Assembly: GCF_009832745.1 (NCBI RefSeq)
Contig: NZ_VRMJ01000025.1
Span: 245,897 to 309,896 of the forward strand
Source: Polaribacter septentrionalilitoris
Lineage (GTDB): Bacteria; Bacteroidota; Bacteroidia; Flavobacteriales; Flavobacteriaceae
Direction: 5' to 3'
Length of the DNA stretch: 64,000 nucleotides
Part shown: piece by piece, positions 27,238 to 35,538 of the stretch
Position numbering within the stretch: the first letter of the stretch is position 1
Layout of the letters: each line of letters starts with the position of its first letter
The notes under the pieces: model-generated
What the model was told of the DNA's origin: nothing
Seen by the model: only the letters and a program-made list of their open reading frames with translations
Database searches by the model: none
Made by a program: the position numbers and the translations under genes

Positions 27238-27744
27238 CTAAAAACCGATACTTTCAGAAGGTTTGTCACTGTTTTTTAGCGCTGCCATTTTTACAGCGGC
27301 TACAGCACATTCAATTCCTTTGTTACCATGTTTTCCTCCAGATCTGTCTAGAGATTGTTGTTTGGTATTATCTGTTAGTACACAAAAAACCACAGGAACA
27401 TCATATTTAATGTTCAAATCAACAATTCCTTGTGTAACGCCCTCACAAACAAAATCAAAATGCTTAGTTTCTCCTTGAATCACGTTTCCTATAGCAATTA
27501 TAGCATCCAGTTGTTCTGTTTGAATCATTTTTTTACATCCATATACCAATTCAAAACTTCCAGGAACATCCCAAGAAATAATATTTTCTTTGGTTGCACC
27601 ACAATCAAGTAAAGCCTCAATAGCACCTTTATGCAAGTTTTTTGTAATTTCAGGATTCCACTCAGAAACAACAATCCCAAATCGAAAAGACTTCGCATTT
27701 GGGATTGTTGCTTTATCGTAAACGGATAAATTTGTTGTTGCCAT
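27238..27744 (-). CDS. ribH: 6,7-dimethyl-8-ribityllumazine synthase RibH
   Basis: Condenses 5-amino-6-ribitylamino-uracil with dihydroxybutanone phosphate, the penultimate riboflavin step. The 168-residue protein shows the family landmarks: FRFGIVVSEWNPEIT, VPGSFELVYGCKKM, AIGNVIQGETKHFDFVCEGVTQGI (catalytic His in the KHFD segment) and GKHGNKGIECAVAAVKMA. It assembles as a 60-mer or pentamer in other species. No other rib genes are near. The 70-base gap upstream contains an imperfect low-complexity palindrome. Confidence 0.97.
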   Translation of the reverse strand: MATTNLSVYDKATIPNAKSFRFGIVVSEWNPEITKNLHKGAIEALLDCGATKENIISWDVPGSFELVYGCKKMIQTEQLDAIIAIGNVIQGETKHFDFVCEGVTQGIVDLNIKYDVPVVFCVLTDNTKQQSLDRSGGKHGNKGIECAVAAVKMAALKNSDKPSESIGF

Positions 27745-27768
27745 TTTTTGGTTTTTAATTATTAGTTT

Positions 27769-27811
27769 TTGGTTGTTGGATTTTAACTAAAAACAATAAA
27801 CCAACAACCAA
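27769..27811. repeat. Intergenic inverted repeat, ACC/AAC-rich
   Basis: Arms TTGGTTGTTGG (27769-27779) and CCAACAACCAA (27801-27811) are perfectly complementary over 11 bp with a 21-base loop. There is no T-tract in the minus direction, so it is not a classical terminator. A 17-base part (27763-27779) recurs exactly inside valS. Confidence 0.75.
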
Positions 27812-27814
27812 CAA

Positions 27815-28582
27815 CTAATTTGCATATTTAGCTGCTGCAATATATTTTTCGATATTTCTACCTTGTTCAGATTTTGAATAATTTTCTTTAATTTGAGTAA
27901 ATAGTGATTCAGCTTTACTGAAGTTTTTTAAATTCATTGCAGTTTGTCCTGCTTTGAATAAAAATAACGGAGTAGTGAATTCATTTGCTTTTTTGTTCGC
28001 TGCTTTTTCATAAAATTCTAAAGCGTCTTCTGGTTGATTGATGTCTGCAAAAGCATCACCAATAGCACCTAAAGAAACAGGTCCTAACATTTCATCATCA
28101 GAGTCAAACTTACTTAAATATTCAATAGCTTTGTCATATTGTTTCAACTGTAAATAAGAAACCCCAGCATAATAGTTTGCTAAATTTCCAGCATTAGTTC
28201 CGCTGTAAGATTCAGCAATATCAACAAAACCATATTTACCATCAGCACCTTCTAACCCTAAATTTAATAAGGAATCTATACCAGAACCTGCTGTTGCTGC
28301 TTCATCAAAATACTTTCTAGGAAAAGCTAACTCGTTAGAAGCTTCTAACTCATTTGGTTCTACAATATATTTGTTATAACCTAAATAAGCTAAGAAAATA
28401 ACAACAATAGCAATTAAAGCAGCAAACAAAGGTTTGCTATTTTTTTCAATCCACTGCTCAGATTTAGAAGCAGTTTCATCTAGCGTATTAAAAACTTCTG
28501 CAGTTGTGCTGTCTATTTGCTCTGCTTGTTGTTCTTCTTTTTTGTTTTTTGGTTTGTATCCTCTCTTCTTGTATGTTGCCAT
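27815..28582 (-). CDS. Membrane-anchored tetratricopeptide-repeat protein (YfgM-like)
   Basis: A 255-residue protein with a basic N-terminus (ATYKKRGYKPKNKKEEQQAEQ), one transmembrane segment at about 53-70, and a periplasmic C-terminal part built of TPR-like helix pairs (GNLANYYAGVSYLQLKQYDKAIEYLSKF, ALEFYEKAANKK, GQTAMNLKNFSKAESLFTQIKENY). This is the layout of YfgM, an ancillary factor near the Sec translocon, but the role here is unproven. It has its own -7-like element, and its divergent neighbour is recF. Confidence 0.88.
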   Translation of the reverse strand: MATYKKRGYKPKNKKEEQQAEQIDSTTAEVFNTLDETASKSEQWIEKNSKPLFAALIAIVVIFLAYLGYNKYIVEPNELEASNELAFPRKYFDEAATAGSGIDSLLNLGLEGADGKYGFVDIAESYSGTNAGNLANYYAGVSYLQLKQYDKAIEYLSKFDSDDEMLGPVSLGAIGDAFADINQPEDALEFYEKAANKKANEFTTPLFLFKAGQTAMNLKNFSKAESLFTQIKENYSKSEQGRNIEKYIAAAKYAN

Positions 28583-28605
28583 CTGTCATTAAAAATTAGT
28601 GCCGA

Positions 28606-28613
28606 CAAAAATA
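28606..28613 (-). promoter_or_regulatory. Putative -7 promoter element of the TPR gene
   Basis: TATTTTTG on the minus strand (TAnnTTTG), 24 bases before the ATG. Confidence 0.45.
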
Positions 28614-28696
28614 GTTTTTTTAATTGGATTTTAAAAGCGGTTAATTCGCAAAATTTTCAATAATTTGCAATTGATTTTTAACGCAGATTTAGAGTA

Positions 28697-29776
28697 ATGT
28701 ATTTAGAAAAAATTTCCATCGTCAATTTTAAAAATATAGTGTCTCAAACCTTTGATTTTCAGGACAAAATAAATTGTTTTGTGGGTGATAATGGCGTTGG
28801 AAAAACAAATGTTTTGGATGCAATTTACTATTTATCGTTTGCAAAAAGCTACTTTAATTCGGTTGCTGTTCAAAATATTAGACATGATGAATCCTTTTTT
28901 ATGATAGAAGGTGAGTATGTATTGAACGATAGAAAAGAGAAAATCCTATGTAGTTTAAAAAAAGGACAAAAAAAGGTTTTAAAACGAAATGGTAAAAATT
29001 ACGAAAAGTTTTCTGAGCATATAGGACAAATTCCATTGGTAATAATTTCACCTGCAGATCGTGATTTGGTAACAGAAGGAAGTGATACTAGAAGAAAATT
29101 TATAGACGGTGTAATTTCTCAGCAAAATAAAACCTATTTAAAAGACTTAATTGCTTACAACAAAGTCTTGAGTCAGCGTAATGCATTGCTAAAGTATTTT
29201 GCAGCTAATCGTGTCTTTGATGCTTTAAATTTGAGCGTTTATGATGAGCAATTAACAACCTATGGGAGTAAAATTTATGAAGTAAGAAAACAATTCTTGG
29301 AAGAGTTTATTCCAATTTTCAATGAAAAATATCAAGTTATTTCTGGGGATAAAGAACGTGTAGATTTAAAATATAAAAGTCAATTGCATGATTTTTCAAT
29401 AGAAGATTTGCTAAAAAAATCCTTAGAAAAAGATAAGATTTTACAATATACTACCTCAGGTATTCATAAAGATGATTTGAATTTTCAAATAGGAGAGTAC
29501 CCAATAAAAAAGTTTGGTTCTCAAGGTCAACAAAAATCGTATTTAATTGCATTAAAATTGGCGCAGTTTGAGTTTATTAAACAACAATCAAAAATGACAC
29601 CTATTTTGTTATTAGATGATATTTTTGATAAATTAGATGAAAATAGAGTGCAACAAATTGTAGATTTGGTGAATAATGATGAATTCGGACAAATATTTAT
29701 TACAGATACACACTCAGAAAGGACAGAAAATATTGTAAAACAAAGCAATTCTCCTTATCAGATTTTTAAATTGTAG
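28697..29776 (+). CDS. recF: DNA replication and repair protein RecF
   Basis: SMC-like ATPase that helps load RecA at single-strand gaps. The 359-residue protein has Walker [10 protein letters not shown] (29-37), [24 protein letters not shown] (typical RecF segment), ABC signature FGSQGQQKS and Walker [13 protein letters not shown]. Length is normal. It is followed after 88 bases by a DUF721 gene, a common pairing in bacteria. Confidence 0.97.
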   Translation: MYLEKISIVNFKNIVSQTFDFQDKINCFVGDNGVGKTNVLDAIYYLSFAKSYFNSVAVQNIRHDESFFMIEGEYVLNDRKEKILCSLKKGQKKVLKRNGKNYEKFSEHIGQIPLVIISPADRDLVTEGSDTRRKFIDGVISQQNKTYLKDLIAYNKVLSQRNALLKYFAANRVFDALNLSVYDEQLTTYGSKIYEVRKQFLEEFIPIFNEKYQVISGDKERVDLKYKSQLHDFSIEDLLKKSLEKDKILQYTTSGIHKDDLNFQIGEYPIKKFGSQGQQKSYLIALKLAQFEFIKQQSKMTPILLLDDIFDKLDENRVQQIVDLVNNDEFGQIFITDTHSERTENIVKQSNSPYQIFKL

Positions 29777-29864
29777 AGTATTAGTTATAAGTAGAAAACT
29801 AAGAAGTTTTAAAAATTGTTAATTTAATTATCTAAAAAAACCAATAATCTAATTTACCCAAGAA

Positions 29865-30161
29865 ATGGCAAAAAGAGAAAATGATTCTATATCAATTCAA
29901 GATTTAATGAAATCCTTTATCAAAGAAAATAATTTGACCAAAGGAATGCAGAAAATAAAAGTTGAAGAAACTTGGACTAAAATGATGGGACCAGGTGTTG
30001 CTACTCATACAACTTCAGTTAGACTGCAGAATAAAACCTTGATTATTCAATTATCTTCTTCTGTTTTGAGAGAAGAATTGAGTTATGGTAAAGATAAAAT
30101 CATCAAAATGATGAATGAAGAATTGGGTGAAGAAGTGATAGGTAAGTTAATGTTGGTTTGA
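29865..30161 (+). CDS. DUF721 (DciA-like) protein
   Basis: A 98-residue basic protein. DLMKSFIKENNLTKGMQKIKVEETWTKMMGPGVATHTTSVRLQNKTLIIQLSSSVLREELSYGKDKIIKMMNEELG is the KH-like DUF721 fold, with the central W and the S/LxEL motif. In many bacteria without DnaC, DciA loads the replicative helicase; DUF721 proteins in Bacteroidetes may do the same. The location after recF fits a role in replication. Functional equivalence is inferred. Confidence 0.85.
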   Translation: MAKRENDSISIQDLMKSFIKENNLTKGMQKIKVEETWTKMMGPGVATHTTSVRLQNKTLIIQLSSSVLREELSYGKDKIIKMMNEELGEEVIGKLMLV

Positions 30162-30193
30162 TGATTTTTTACCAATAGAATAAAAAAAAACTC

Positions 30194-30844
30194 CTATTGT
30201 AAAATCTTAAGTAAATCTAAAGGGTTATCTAATACATGCTTAGCTCCATTTGAAATTAATTCTTCTTTTGATCTAAAACCCCAAGAAACACCTACAGCTA
30301 ACATATTTGCATTATTTGCAGTTTGCATATCAATTCCAGTATCTCCTACATAAATTATTTCTTCAGTTTTTATTCCCAAGTTTTTGCTAATCTCAATAGC
30401 TACTAACGGATTTGGTTTTTTATGTGCCTCAACTGTCAAACCAACTACAGGATTAAAACAATTTGGAAATAACTTTTGAGTAATTTTCTTTGTAAGTTCA
30501 TCAGCTTTATTAGATAAAACACTTAGTTTAATACCTTGTGAAATTAAAGTATCTAGCAACTCTATAATTCCATGATATGATTTTGTTTTACAAGTGCAAT
30601 TATCCCTGTAGACTTTAACCATCTCATTAAAACAACAATCTATTTGTTGCTCATTTCTATGTGTTAAAGGTAGCGCATTATGAACAAGACTTCTAATTCC
30701 GCTACCAATAAAGCTTTGGTGTTTTTCATAACTGTGAGTAGGGAAATTGTTATTTTTAAGAACAATATTCATTGAATCTGCAATATCATGAAGAGAGTCA
30801 ACAAGTGTTCCGTCTAAATCAAAAATAACCGCTTTAAATTCCAT
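30194..30844 (-). CDS. HAD-superfamily hydrolase, phosphoglycolate phosphatase-like
   Basis: A 216-residue HAD phosphatase: motif I FDLDGTLVDS (8-17), motif II LSVLSNKAD, Lys-containing motif III AHKKPNPLV and motif IV YVGDTGIDMQTANNANM. The helical cap follows motif I directly (type C1), as in Gph and related phosphatases. Substrates could be 2-phosphoglycolate or another small phosphate ester. It is convergent with the DUF721 gene and separated from ndk by a terminator. Confidence 0.88.
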   Translation of the reverse strand: MEFKAVIFDLDGTLVDSLHDIADSMNIVLKNNNFPTHSYEKHQSFIGSGIRSLVHNALPLTHRNEQQIDCCFNEMVKVYRDNCTCKTKSYHGIIELLDTLISQGIKLSVLSNKADELTKKITQKLFPNCFNPVVGLTVEAHKKPNPLVAIEISKNLGIKTEEIIYVGDTGIDMQTANNANMLAVGVSWGFRSKEELISNGAKHVLDNPLDLLKILQ

Positions 30845-30915
30845 CTTTTTACAGGTTTTTAGTACAAGTTACGAAGTTATGTGAAAAAGAGATTATTTCA
30901 AACTAAACTAAAACA

Positions 30916-30947
30916 AAAAACTCGCAACAATTACGCTGCGAGTTTTT
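30916..30947 (-). terminator. Rho-independent terminator of ndk
   Basis: A-run plus CTCGCA and TGCGAG plus T-run form an 11-bp stem (30916-30926 with 30937-30947) and a 10-base loop, starting 65 bases after the ndk stop. The tract works in the minus direction. Confidence 0.82.
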
Positions 30948-31011
30948 ACTAAATATATTTTAGACTAAGAATTTCTAAAATTCTTAACTTGTACTGAACT
31001 AAATTCAGTAT

Positions 31012-31431
31012 TTAGAATTGTTCTCTTCCAGAAAAGTGAAAGTTTCCTTCTATAGCTGCATTTTCATCAGAATCAGAACCATGAACAGCATTTTCTCCAA
31101 TAGAAGTTGCATATAATTTTCTGATAGTTCCTTCTGCTGCTTCTGCAGGATTTGTGGCACCAATTAACGTTCTAAAATCGTCAACAGCATTATCTTTTTC
31201 TAAAATTGCTGCGATAATTGGTCCACGTGTCATAAACTCTACTAACTCACCAAAAAACGGACGCTCATTATGCACAGCATAAAAAGTTTCTGCATCTCTT
31301 TTTGTCATTTGAGTCTTTTTTAACGCTACAATTCTAAAACCTGCAGCATTAATTTTTTCTAAAATTGCACCAGTATGTCCGTTTTCTACAGCATCTGGTT
31401 TAATCATTGTAAATGTTCTATTTGTTGCCAT
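31012..31431 (-). CDS. ndk: Nucleoside diphosphate kinase Ndk
   Basis: Transfers the gamma-phosphate between nucleoside di- and triphosphates by a phospho-histidine. The 139-residue protein has [10 protein letters not shown] (7-16), the NERPFF segment (55-60), RGPIIAAIL and the active-site His117 in ENAVHGSDS. Length and motifs are canonical. It diverges from nrnA across a 101-base region holding a perfect inverted repeat. Confidence 0.98.
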   Translation of the reverse strand: MATNRTFTMIKPDAVENGHTGAILEKINAAGFRIVALKKTQMTKRDAETFYAVHNERPFFGELVEFMTRGPIIAAILEKDNAVDDFRTLIGATNPAEAAEGTIRKLYATSIGENAVHGSDSDENAAIEGNFHFSGREQF

Positions 31432-31461
31432 TTAATTGACTTTTAAATTTCTAATCAATAG

Positions 31462-31480
31462 TTGTGAAACACTTTCACAA
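31462..31480. promoter_or_regulatory. Perfect inverted repeat, possible operator between ndk and nrnA
   Basis: TTGTGAAA-CAC-TTTCACAA: 8-bp perfect arms with a 3-base spacer, centred about 39 bases from the ndk ATG and 62 from the nrnA ATG. No T-tract follows, and it lies in a divergent promoter region, so an operator is more likely than a terminator. Confidence 0.5.
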
Positions 31481-31532
31481 ATTCGGCGCGAAATTACACA
31501 ATTTTTTTAATTAAATTGTATATTCGCCACTT

Positions 31533-32561
31533 ATGATTTTAAAAGGATTTGAAGCGTTACAAGATTTCTTAAAAAAACCAAGAAACATTGTGGTTGTTGG
31601 ACATAGAAATCCAGATGGAGATGCAATGGGTTCTACCTTAGCATTAAAATTGTATTTGGATAAAAAAGGGCATACTGCAACTGTTGTGGTGCCTAATGAA
31701 TATCCAGAGTTTTTGCATTGGTTACCTGCATCTGACACCACTTATAGATTTGATTGGCAAAACAACCAATCTCAAAAAGCTATCAAGGCTTCAGACATTA
31801 TTTTTCTTTTGGACTTTAATGCATTGCATAGAGTAGGTTATGATATGCAAAACACTTTAGAACAATATCCTAATGATTTTGCAATGATAGACCATCATCA
31901 ACAACCAGATGATGTTACCTATATGTATTCTGATGTAGAGATTTGTTCTACTTGCCAAATGGTATATCAGTTTATAGAAATGAATAATGATTTAGATTTG
32001 ATTGATGCTGATATTGCTACGTGTTTGTATACAGGAATTATGACAGATACAGGTTCTTTTAGATTTAGATCTACCACTAGTAAGACGCATCGAATTATTG
32101 CGGATTTGATAGATAGAGGTGCAGAAAATGATAAAATTCATAGTAATGTTTACGATGCAAATTCGTACAACAGATTGTTACTGTTAGGGCAAGCATTAAG
32201 TAATTTGCAAATTTCACCATCCTATAAAACAGCATACATTACCCTAACAGATGCAGAGAAAAAACAATTCGATTTCCAAAAAGGAGACACAGAAGGCGTT
32301 GTAAATTATGCTCTTTCTTTAAAAGGAATTGTTTTTGCAGCAATTTTTATTGAAGATAAAGAACAAGGAATTGTAAAAATATCTTTCCGTTCTAAAGGTA
32401 GTTTTTCTGTAAATAAATTTGCAAGAAATCATTTTAATGGTGGAGGTCATGACAATGCTGCTGGTGGAAAATCGGACTTAGAAATGGCAAAAACAGTGAC
32501 AAAATTTACATCACTATTACCAGATTATCAAAACGAACTGCAAACTTCTTATGAGAATTAG
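31533..32561 (+). CDS. nrnA: DHH-family phosphoesterase NrnA (oligoribonuclease / pAp phosphatase)
   Basis: Degrades nano-RNAs of 2-5 nucleotides and dephosphorylates pAp to AMP. The 342-residue protein has the DHH motifs VGHRNPDGDAMGS, FLLDFN, AMIDHHQQPD and DTGSFRFRSTTSKTH, and the DHHA1 C-terminal FNGGGHDNAAGGKS. Its stop overlaps gldI by 11 bases, so gldI translation is coupled to it; nrnA-gldI is a familiar flavobacterial order. Confidence 0.94.
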   Translation: MILKGFEALQDFLKKPRNIVVVGHRNPDGDAMGSTLALKLYLDKKGHTATVVVPNEYPEFLHWLPASDTTYRFDWQNNQSQKAIKASDIIFLLDFNALHRVGYDMQNTLEQYPNDFAMIDHHQQPDDVTYMYSDVEICSTCQMVYQFIEMNNDLDLIDADIATCLYTGIMTDTGSFRFRSTTSKTHRIIADLIDRGAENDKIHSNVYDANSYNRLLLLGQALSNLQISPSYKTAYITLTDAEKKQFDFQKGDTEGVVNYALSLKGIVFAAIFIEDKEQGIVKISFRSKGSFSVNKFARNHFNGGGHDNAAGGKSDLEMAKTVTKFTSLLPDYQNELQTSYEN

Positions 32562-33081
32562 AATTTTACTTTTATTATCAATCGTGTGTTTTGGTTGCTC
32601 TAAAATTAAGCCAAGGAGACCTATTAACCCAAAACCATCTACAACTATTTTAAAAGAAACCATAAAAGAATCTAAAAAACTGAATCAAATTGAAGATGCT
32701 AAAATCATCCACCTAATTAAAAAAGATTCAGCAAATACATATCAAGTTTCTTCAAATGGTTTTTGGTATACCTATATCAATAAAACTGAAGAAGAAAAAC
32801 CAAAACCAAAAACAGGAGATATTGTAACTATAGAATATAATATTACAGATTTAAATGATGAAATTATTTATTCTAAAGAAGAATTAGGAACAAAAACGTA
32901 TACAATAGATAAAGAAGATTTTATTTCTGCACTTCAAGTAGGAATAAAGTTGATGAAAGTTGGAGAAACTATTACATTTGTCATTCCATCTTACAATGCT
33001 TTTGGTATTTCTGGGGATGGAAATAAAATAGGAATTAATCAATCAATAAAAAGTACAGTAACATTAACAAACATTAAATAA
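32551..33081 (+). CDS. gldI: Gliding-motility lipoprotein GldI, FKBP-type peptidyl-prolyl isomerase
   Basis: GldI is an envelope PPIase needed for gliding in Flavobacterium. The 176-residue protein has lipobox cysteine C16 (VCFGC), a Pro-rich basic spacer (KIKPRRPINPKPS), a helical segment, and an FKBP domain (about 85-176): GDIVTIEYNITDLNDEIIYS, KVGETITFVIPSYNAFG. The FKBP active-site aromatic set is partly divergent, as in other GldI. It overlaps nrnA by 11 bases and precedes two further PPIase genes. Confidence 0.92.
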   Translation: MRIRILLLLSIVCFGCSKIKPRRPINPKPSTTILKETIKESKKLNQIEDAKIIHLIKKDSANTYQVSSNGFWYTYINKTEEEKPKPKTGDIVTIEYNITDLNDEIIYSKEELGTKTYTIDKEDFISALQVGIKLMKVGETITFVIPSYNAFGISGDGNKIGINQSIKSTVTLTNIK

Positions 33082-33091
33082 ATAATAAAAA

Positions 33092-33811
33092 ATGAAAATC
33101 ATTAAAAGTATTTTATCAGTTGCAATTATAGCGTCTATGTTTTCTTGTGGAAATCAATTTAAAGAAGTAAAATCTTTAGAAACTGAAATAGATTCAGTAA
33201 GTTATGCGATAGGATTATCAACAGGTCTAGGAATGTCAGGTCAATTAAAATCTGGTTTTGAAGAAGTAAATAGAGATGTGTTAAAACAAGCAATTATAAA
33301 TGGATTAGATTCAACAAACTTATTGATTGATCAAAAAGACATTCAAAAAGTAATTCAAAACTATTTTCAAAAAAAACAAGCAAAAGAGAGAAAAGAAGAA
33401 TTGGCAAAAGCAGAAGTTTATAAAAAAGAAGGTGTTGCTTTTTTAGAAGCTAACAAAAGTAAAGATGGTGTGGTAACTACAGAAAGTGGTTTACAATATA
33501 CTATTCTTAAAGAAGGAAAAGGTGCATTAGTTAAGCCTACAGATAAAGTTAAAATTCATTACCATGGTACTACAATTGATGGAACCGTTTTTGATAGTTC
33601 AGTTGATAAAAATCAGCCTTACACAGCAAGAGCAAATCAATTTATAAAAGGATTTAATGAAGGCTTAGCACTAATGAAAAAAGGATCAAAATTTAAATTC
33701 TTTATTCCACAAGAATTAGCTTATGGTGCAAGTCCAAGAGCAGGAGGAGCTATTAAACCTTACATGGCACTTATTTTTGAAGTAGAAGTTTTAGATATTT
33801 TAGATAAATAA
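33092..33811 (+). CDS. FKBP-type peptidyl-prolyl cis-trans isomerase lipoprotein (FkpA/Mip-like)
   Basis: A 239-residue lipoprotein (lipobox cysteine C19, SMFSC). Residues about 30-120 form the helical Mip/FkpA N-terminal dimerisation domain (SVSYAIGLSTGLGM, long charged helix to ESGLQYTIL), and 145-239 the FKBP domain: DKVKIHYHGTTIDGTVFDSS, FIKGFNEGLALMKKGSKFKFFIPQELAYG and a final LIFEVEVLDI. All core active-site positions look intact. The gene lies 10 bases after gldI. Confidence 0.95.
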   Translation: MKIIKSILSVAIIASMFSCGNQFKEVKSLETEIDSVSYAIGLSTGLGMSGQLKSGFEEVNRDVLKQAIINGLDSTNLLIDQKDIQKVIQNYFQKKQAKERKEELAKAEVYKKEGVAFLEANKSKDGVVTTESGLQYTILKEGKGALVKPTDKVKIHYHGTTIDGTVFDSSVDKNQPYTARANQFIKGFNEGLALMKKGSKFKFFIPQELAYGASPRAGGAIKPYMALIFEVEVLDILDK

Positions 33812-33816
33812 TTTTG

Positions 33817-34977
33817 ATGAAGAATCTTACTCTAATTTTTGGATTAGTTCTTTTTATATTTTCCTGTACTACACCAGAAAAATATAAAACTTTAGATGAT
33901 GGAGTTTATGCAGAAATTTTGACTAATAAAGGAGAAATTTTGTTAGAACTTTATCAAGAAGAAGTGCCAATGACAGTAGCAAATTTTGTTTCTTTAGTAG
34001 AAGGAACTAATCCAAAATTAGTAGATTCTTTACAAGGTGAAAACTTTTATAATGGAATCATTTTTCATAGAGTTGTAAATAATTTTGTCATTCAGGCTGG
34101 AGGATATACAGCTCAAGGTAGAAAACTTACAGGTTATACTTTTGGTGACGAATTTACTAAAAATGAAAACAGTCAGTTAATTTACAAACACAATGATGCA
34201 GGAATTCTTTCGATGGCAAATGCAGGTCCAGCAACAAATAATAGTCAGTTTTTTATCACACACAGACCAATTCCACATTTAGATGGTAAACATTCTGTTT
34301 TTGGTAAAACTACAATCAATTCTAATCAGTTAAAGGAAATTAAAACCAAGTTTAAAGATACTGTGCAAGTTCAAAAAGCCATCGATTCAACAAGAATGGC
34401 TGTAGTAAATAGCATCAAACAAAATGATACTATTTTATCGGTAAACATTATAAAGTTAGGTTCAAAAGGAAAAAGTTTTGATGCAGAAGAAGTTTTTGAA
34501 AGAGAATATAGAAAATTCTACCTATCTATCAATGAACGAAAAAAAGTAGAAAAAGAAGCTGAACAAAAAAGGTATTCCAATTATTTGGTAGAAAAAGAAA
34601 AGTTTTTAGCTAAAATGGAAGAGTCTAAAGCTGTAAAGACCTCTTCTGGATTACGAATTTTAAAATTAAAAGAAACTCAAGGTAAAAAAGTAGTAGATTT
34701 TGAGCCATTAACCATCAACTATACACTTTACACTGCTGATGGTAAAAAAATACAATCTACTAAAGATGCAAATGGAAAACCTTTTGTGTGTCGTTTAAAT
34801 GACGCACAAAGACCTATGATTGCTGGTTTTAAAGAAGGTGTTTCAAAAATGAGAGAAGGAGAAATGGTAAGACTTTTTATCCCTTATTATATTGGTTACG
34901 GTGAAGAAAAATTTGGACCTTTTCCTGCAAAATCAGATTTAGTTTTTGAAATAGAAGTTTTAAAAGTAGGTAAATAA
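33817..34977 (+). CDS. Cyclophilin-FKBP fusion peptidyl-prolyl isomerase lipoprotein
   Basis: A 386-residue lipoprotein (lipobox cysteine C17, IFSC) combining two isomerase folds. A cyclophilin domain (about 30-200) contains FYNGIIFHRVVNNFVIQAGG and SMANAGPATNNSQFFITHRPIPHLDGKHSVFG; a charged linker (about 225-275) follows; then an FKBP domain (about 280-386) with MIAGFKEGVSKMREGEMVRLFIPYYIGYG. I use the ATG at 33817; the TTG one codon upstream is less likely. It begins 5 bases after the previous PPIase gene. Confidence 0.95.
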   Translation: MKNLTLIFGLVLFIFSCTTPEKYKTLDDGVYAEILTNKGEILLELYQEEVPMTVANFVSLVEGTNPKLVDSLQGENFYNGIIFHRVVNNFVIQAGGYTAQGRKLTGYTFGDEFTKNENSQLIYKHNDAGILSMANAGPATNNSQFFITHRPIPHLDGKHSVFGKTTINSNQLKEIKTKFKDTVQVQKAIDSTRMAVVNSIKQNDTILSVNIIKLGSKGKSFDAEEVFEREYRKFYLSINERKKVEKEAEQKRYSNYLVEKEKFLAKMEESKAVKTSSGLRILKLKETQGKKVVDFEPLTINYTLYTADGKKIQSTKDANGKPFVCRLNDAQRPMIAGFKEGVSKMREGEMVRLFIPYYIGYGEEKFGPFPAKSDLVFEIEVLKVGK

Positions 34978-35538
34978 GTGATAGAAGATATTATACAAAT
35001 TGATAAAAATATCCTTATTTATTTAAATAATTTAGGAAGTGAACAATGGGACTCTTTGTGGTTAGTCATTACCAATCAATTTAGTTGGGCACCGTTATTT
35101 CTTCTAATTTTTTATTTAGTTATTAAAACTTTTGGATGGAAAAGAGGAGGATTTGCAATTCTTTCAATGATTATTCTAGTTGCTTTTTCTGATCAATTTA
35201 CCAACTTTATTAAAAATTCCGTTCAGCGTTTAAGACCAAATAATGATCCAGAAATTATGCATTTACTAAGAACTTTGAAAGACCCTCAGAGTTACAGTTT
35301 TATGTCTGGACATGCTACAACATCTACGTTTTTTAGTGTTTTTGTTATTCTTTTACTTAGAGATAAAATCAAATATATTTATTTAATCCTGTGCTTTCCT
35401 CTAATTTTTGCTTACAGCAGATTATACTTAGGTGTACATTTTCCTATTGATATTATAGTAGGACTTTTAATAGGAACAATTTTAGCCCGATTGTACCATT
35501 TATTATATATTAAAGTAGATCAAAAGATTTTCGACTAA
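34978..35538 (+). CDS. PAP2-family membrane phosphatase
   Basis: A 186-residue protein with about five membrane helices and the three phosphatase motifs: KNSVQRLRP (C1), SFMSGHATTS (C2, His) and SRLYLGVHFPIDI (C3, His and Asp). Likely dephosphorylates a lipid such as undecaprenyl-PP or phosphatidylglycerol phosphate. Translation starts at GTG immediately after the preceding TAA; MIEDIIQIDKNILIYLNNLG matches the usual N-terminus of this group. It converges with the sulfatase gene, overlapping 4 bases. Confidence 0.9.
   Translation: MIEDIIQIDKNILIYLNNLGSEQWDSLWLVITNQFSWAPLFLLIFYLVIKTFGWKRGGFAILSMIILVAFSDQFTNFIKNSVQRLRPNNDPEIMHLLRTLKDPQSYSFMSGHATTSTFFSVFVILLLRDKIKYIYLILCFPLIFAYSRLYLGVHFPIDIIVGLLIGTILARLYHLLYIKVDQKIFD

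Noticed and set aside
27769..27811. Terminator for the TPR gene
   Set aside because: The 11-bp stem lacks a T-tract on the minus strand, so it is recorded as an inverted repeat.
31462..31480. Canonical CRP site
   Set aside because: Spacing between TGTGA and TCACA is 7 rather than 6, and no CRP gene is visible here.
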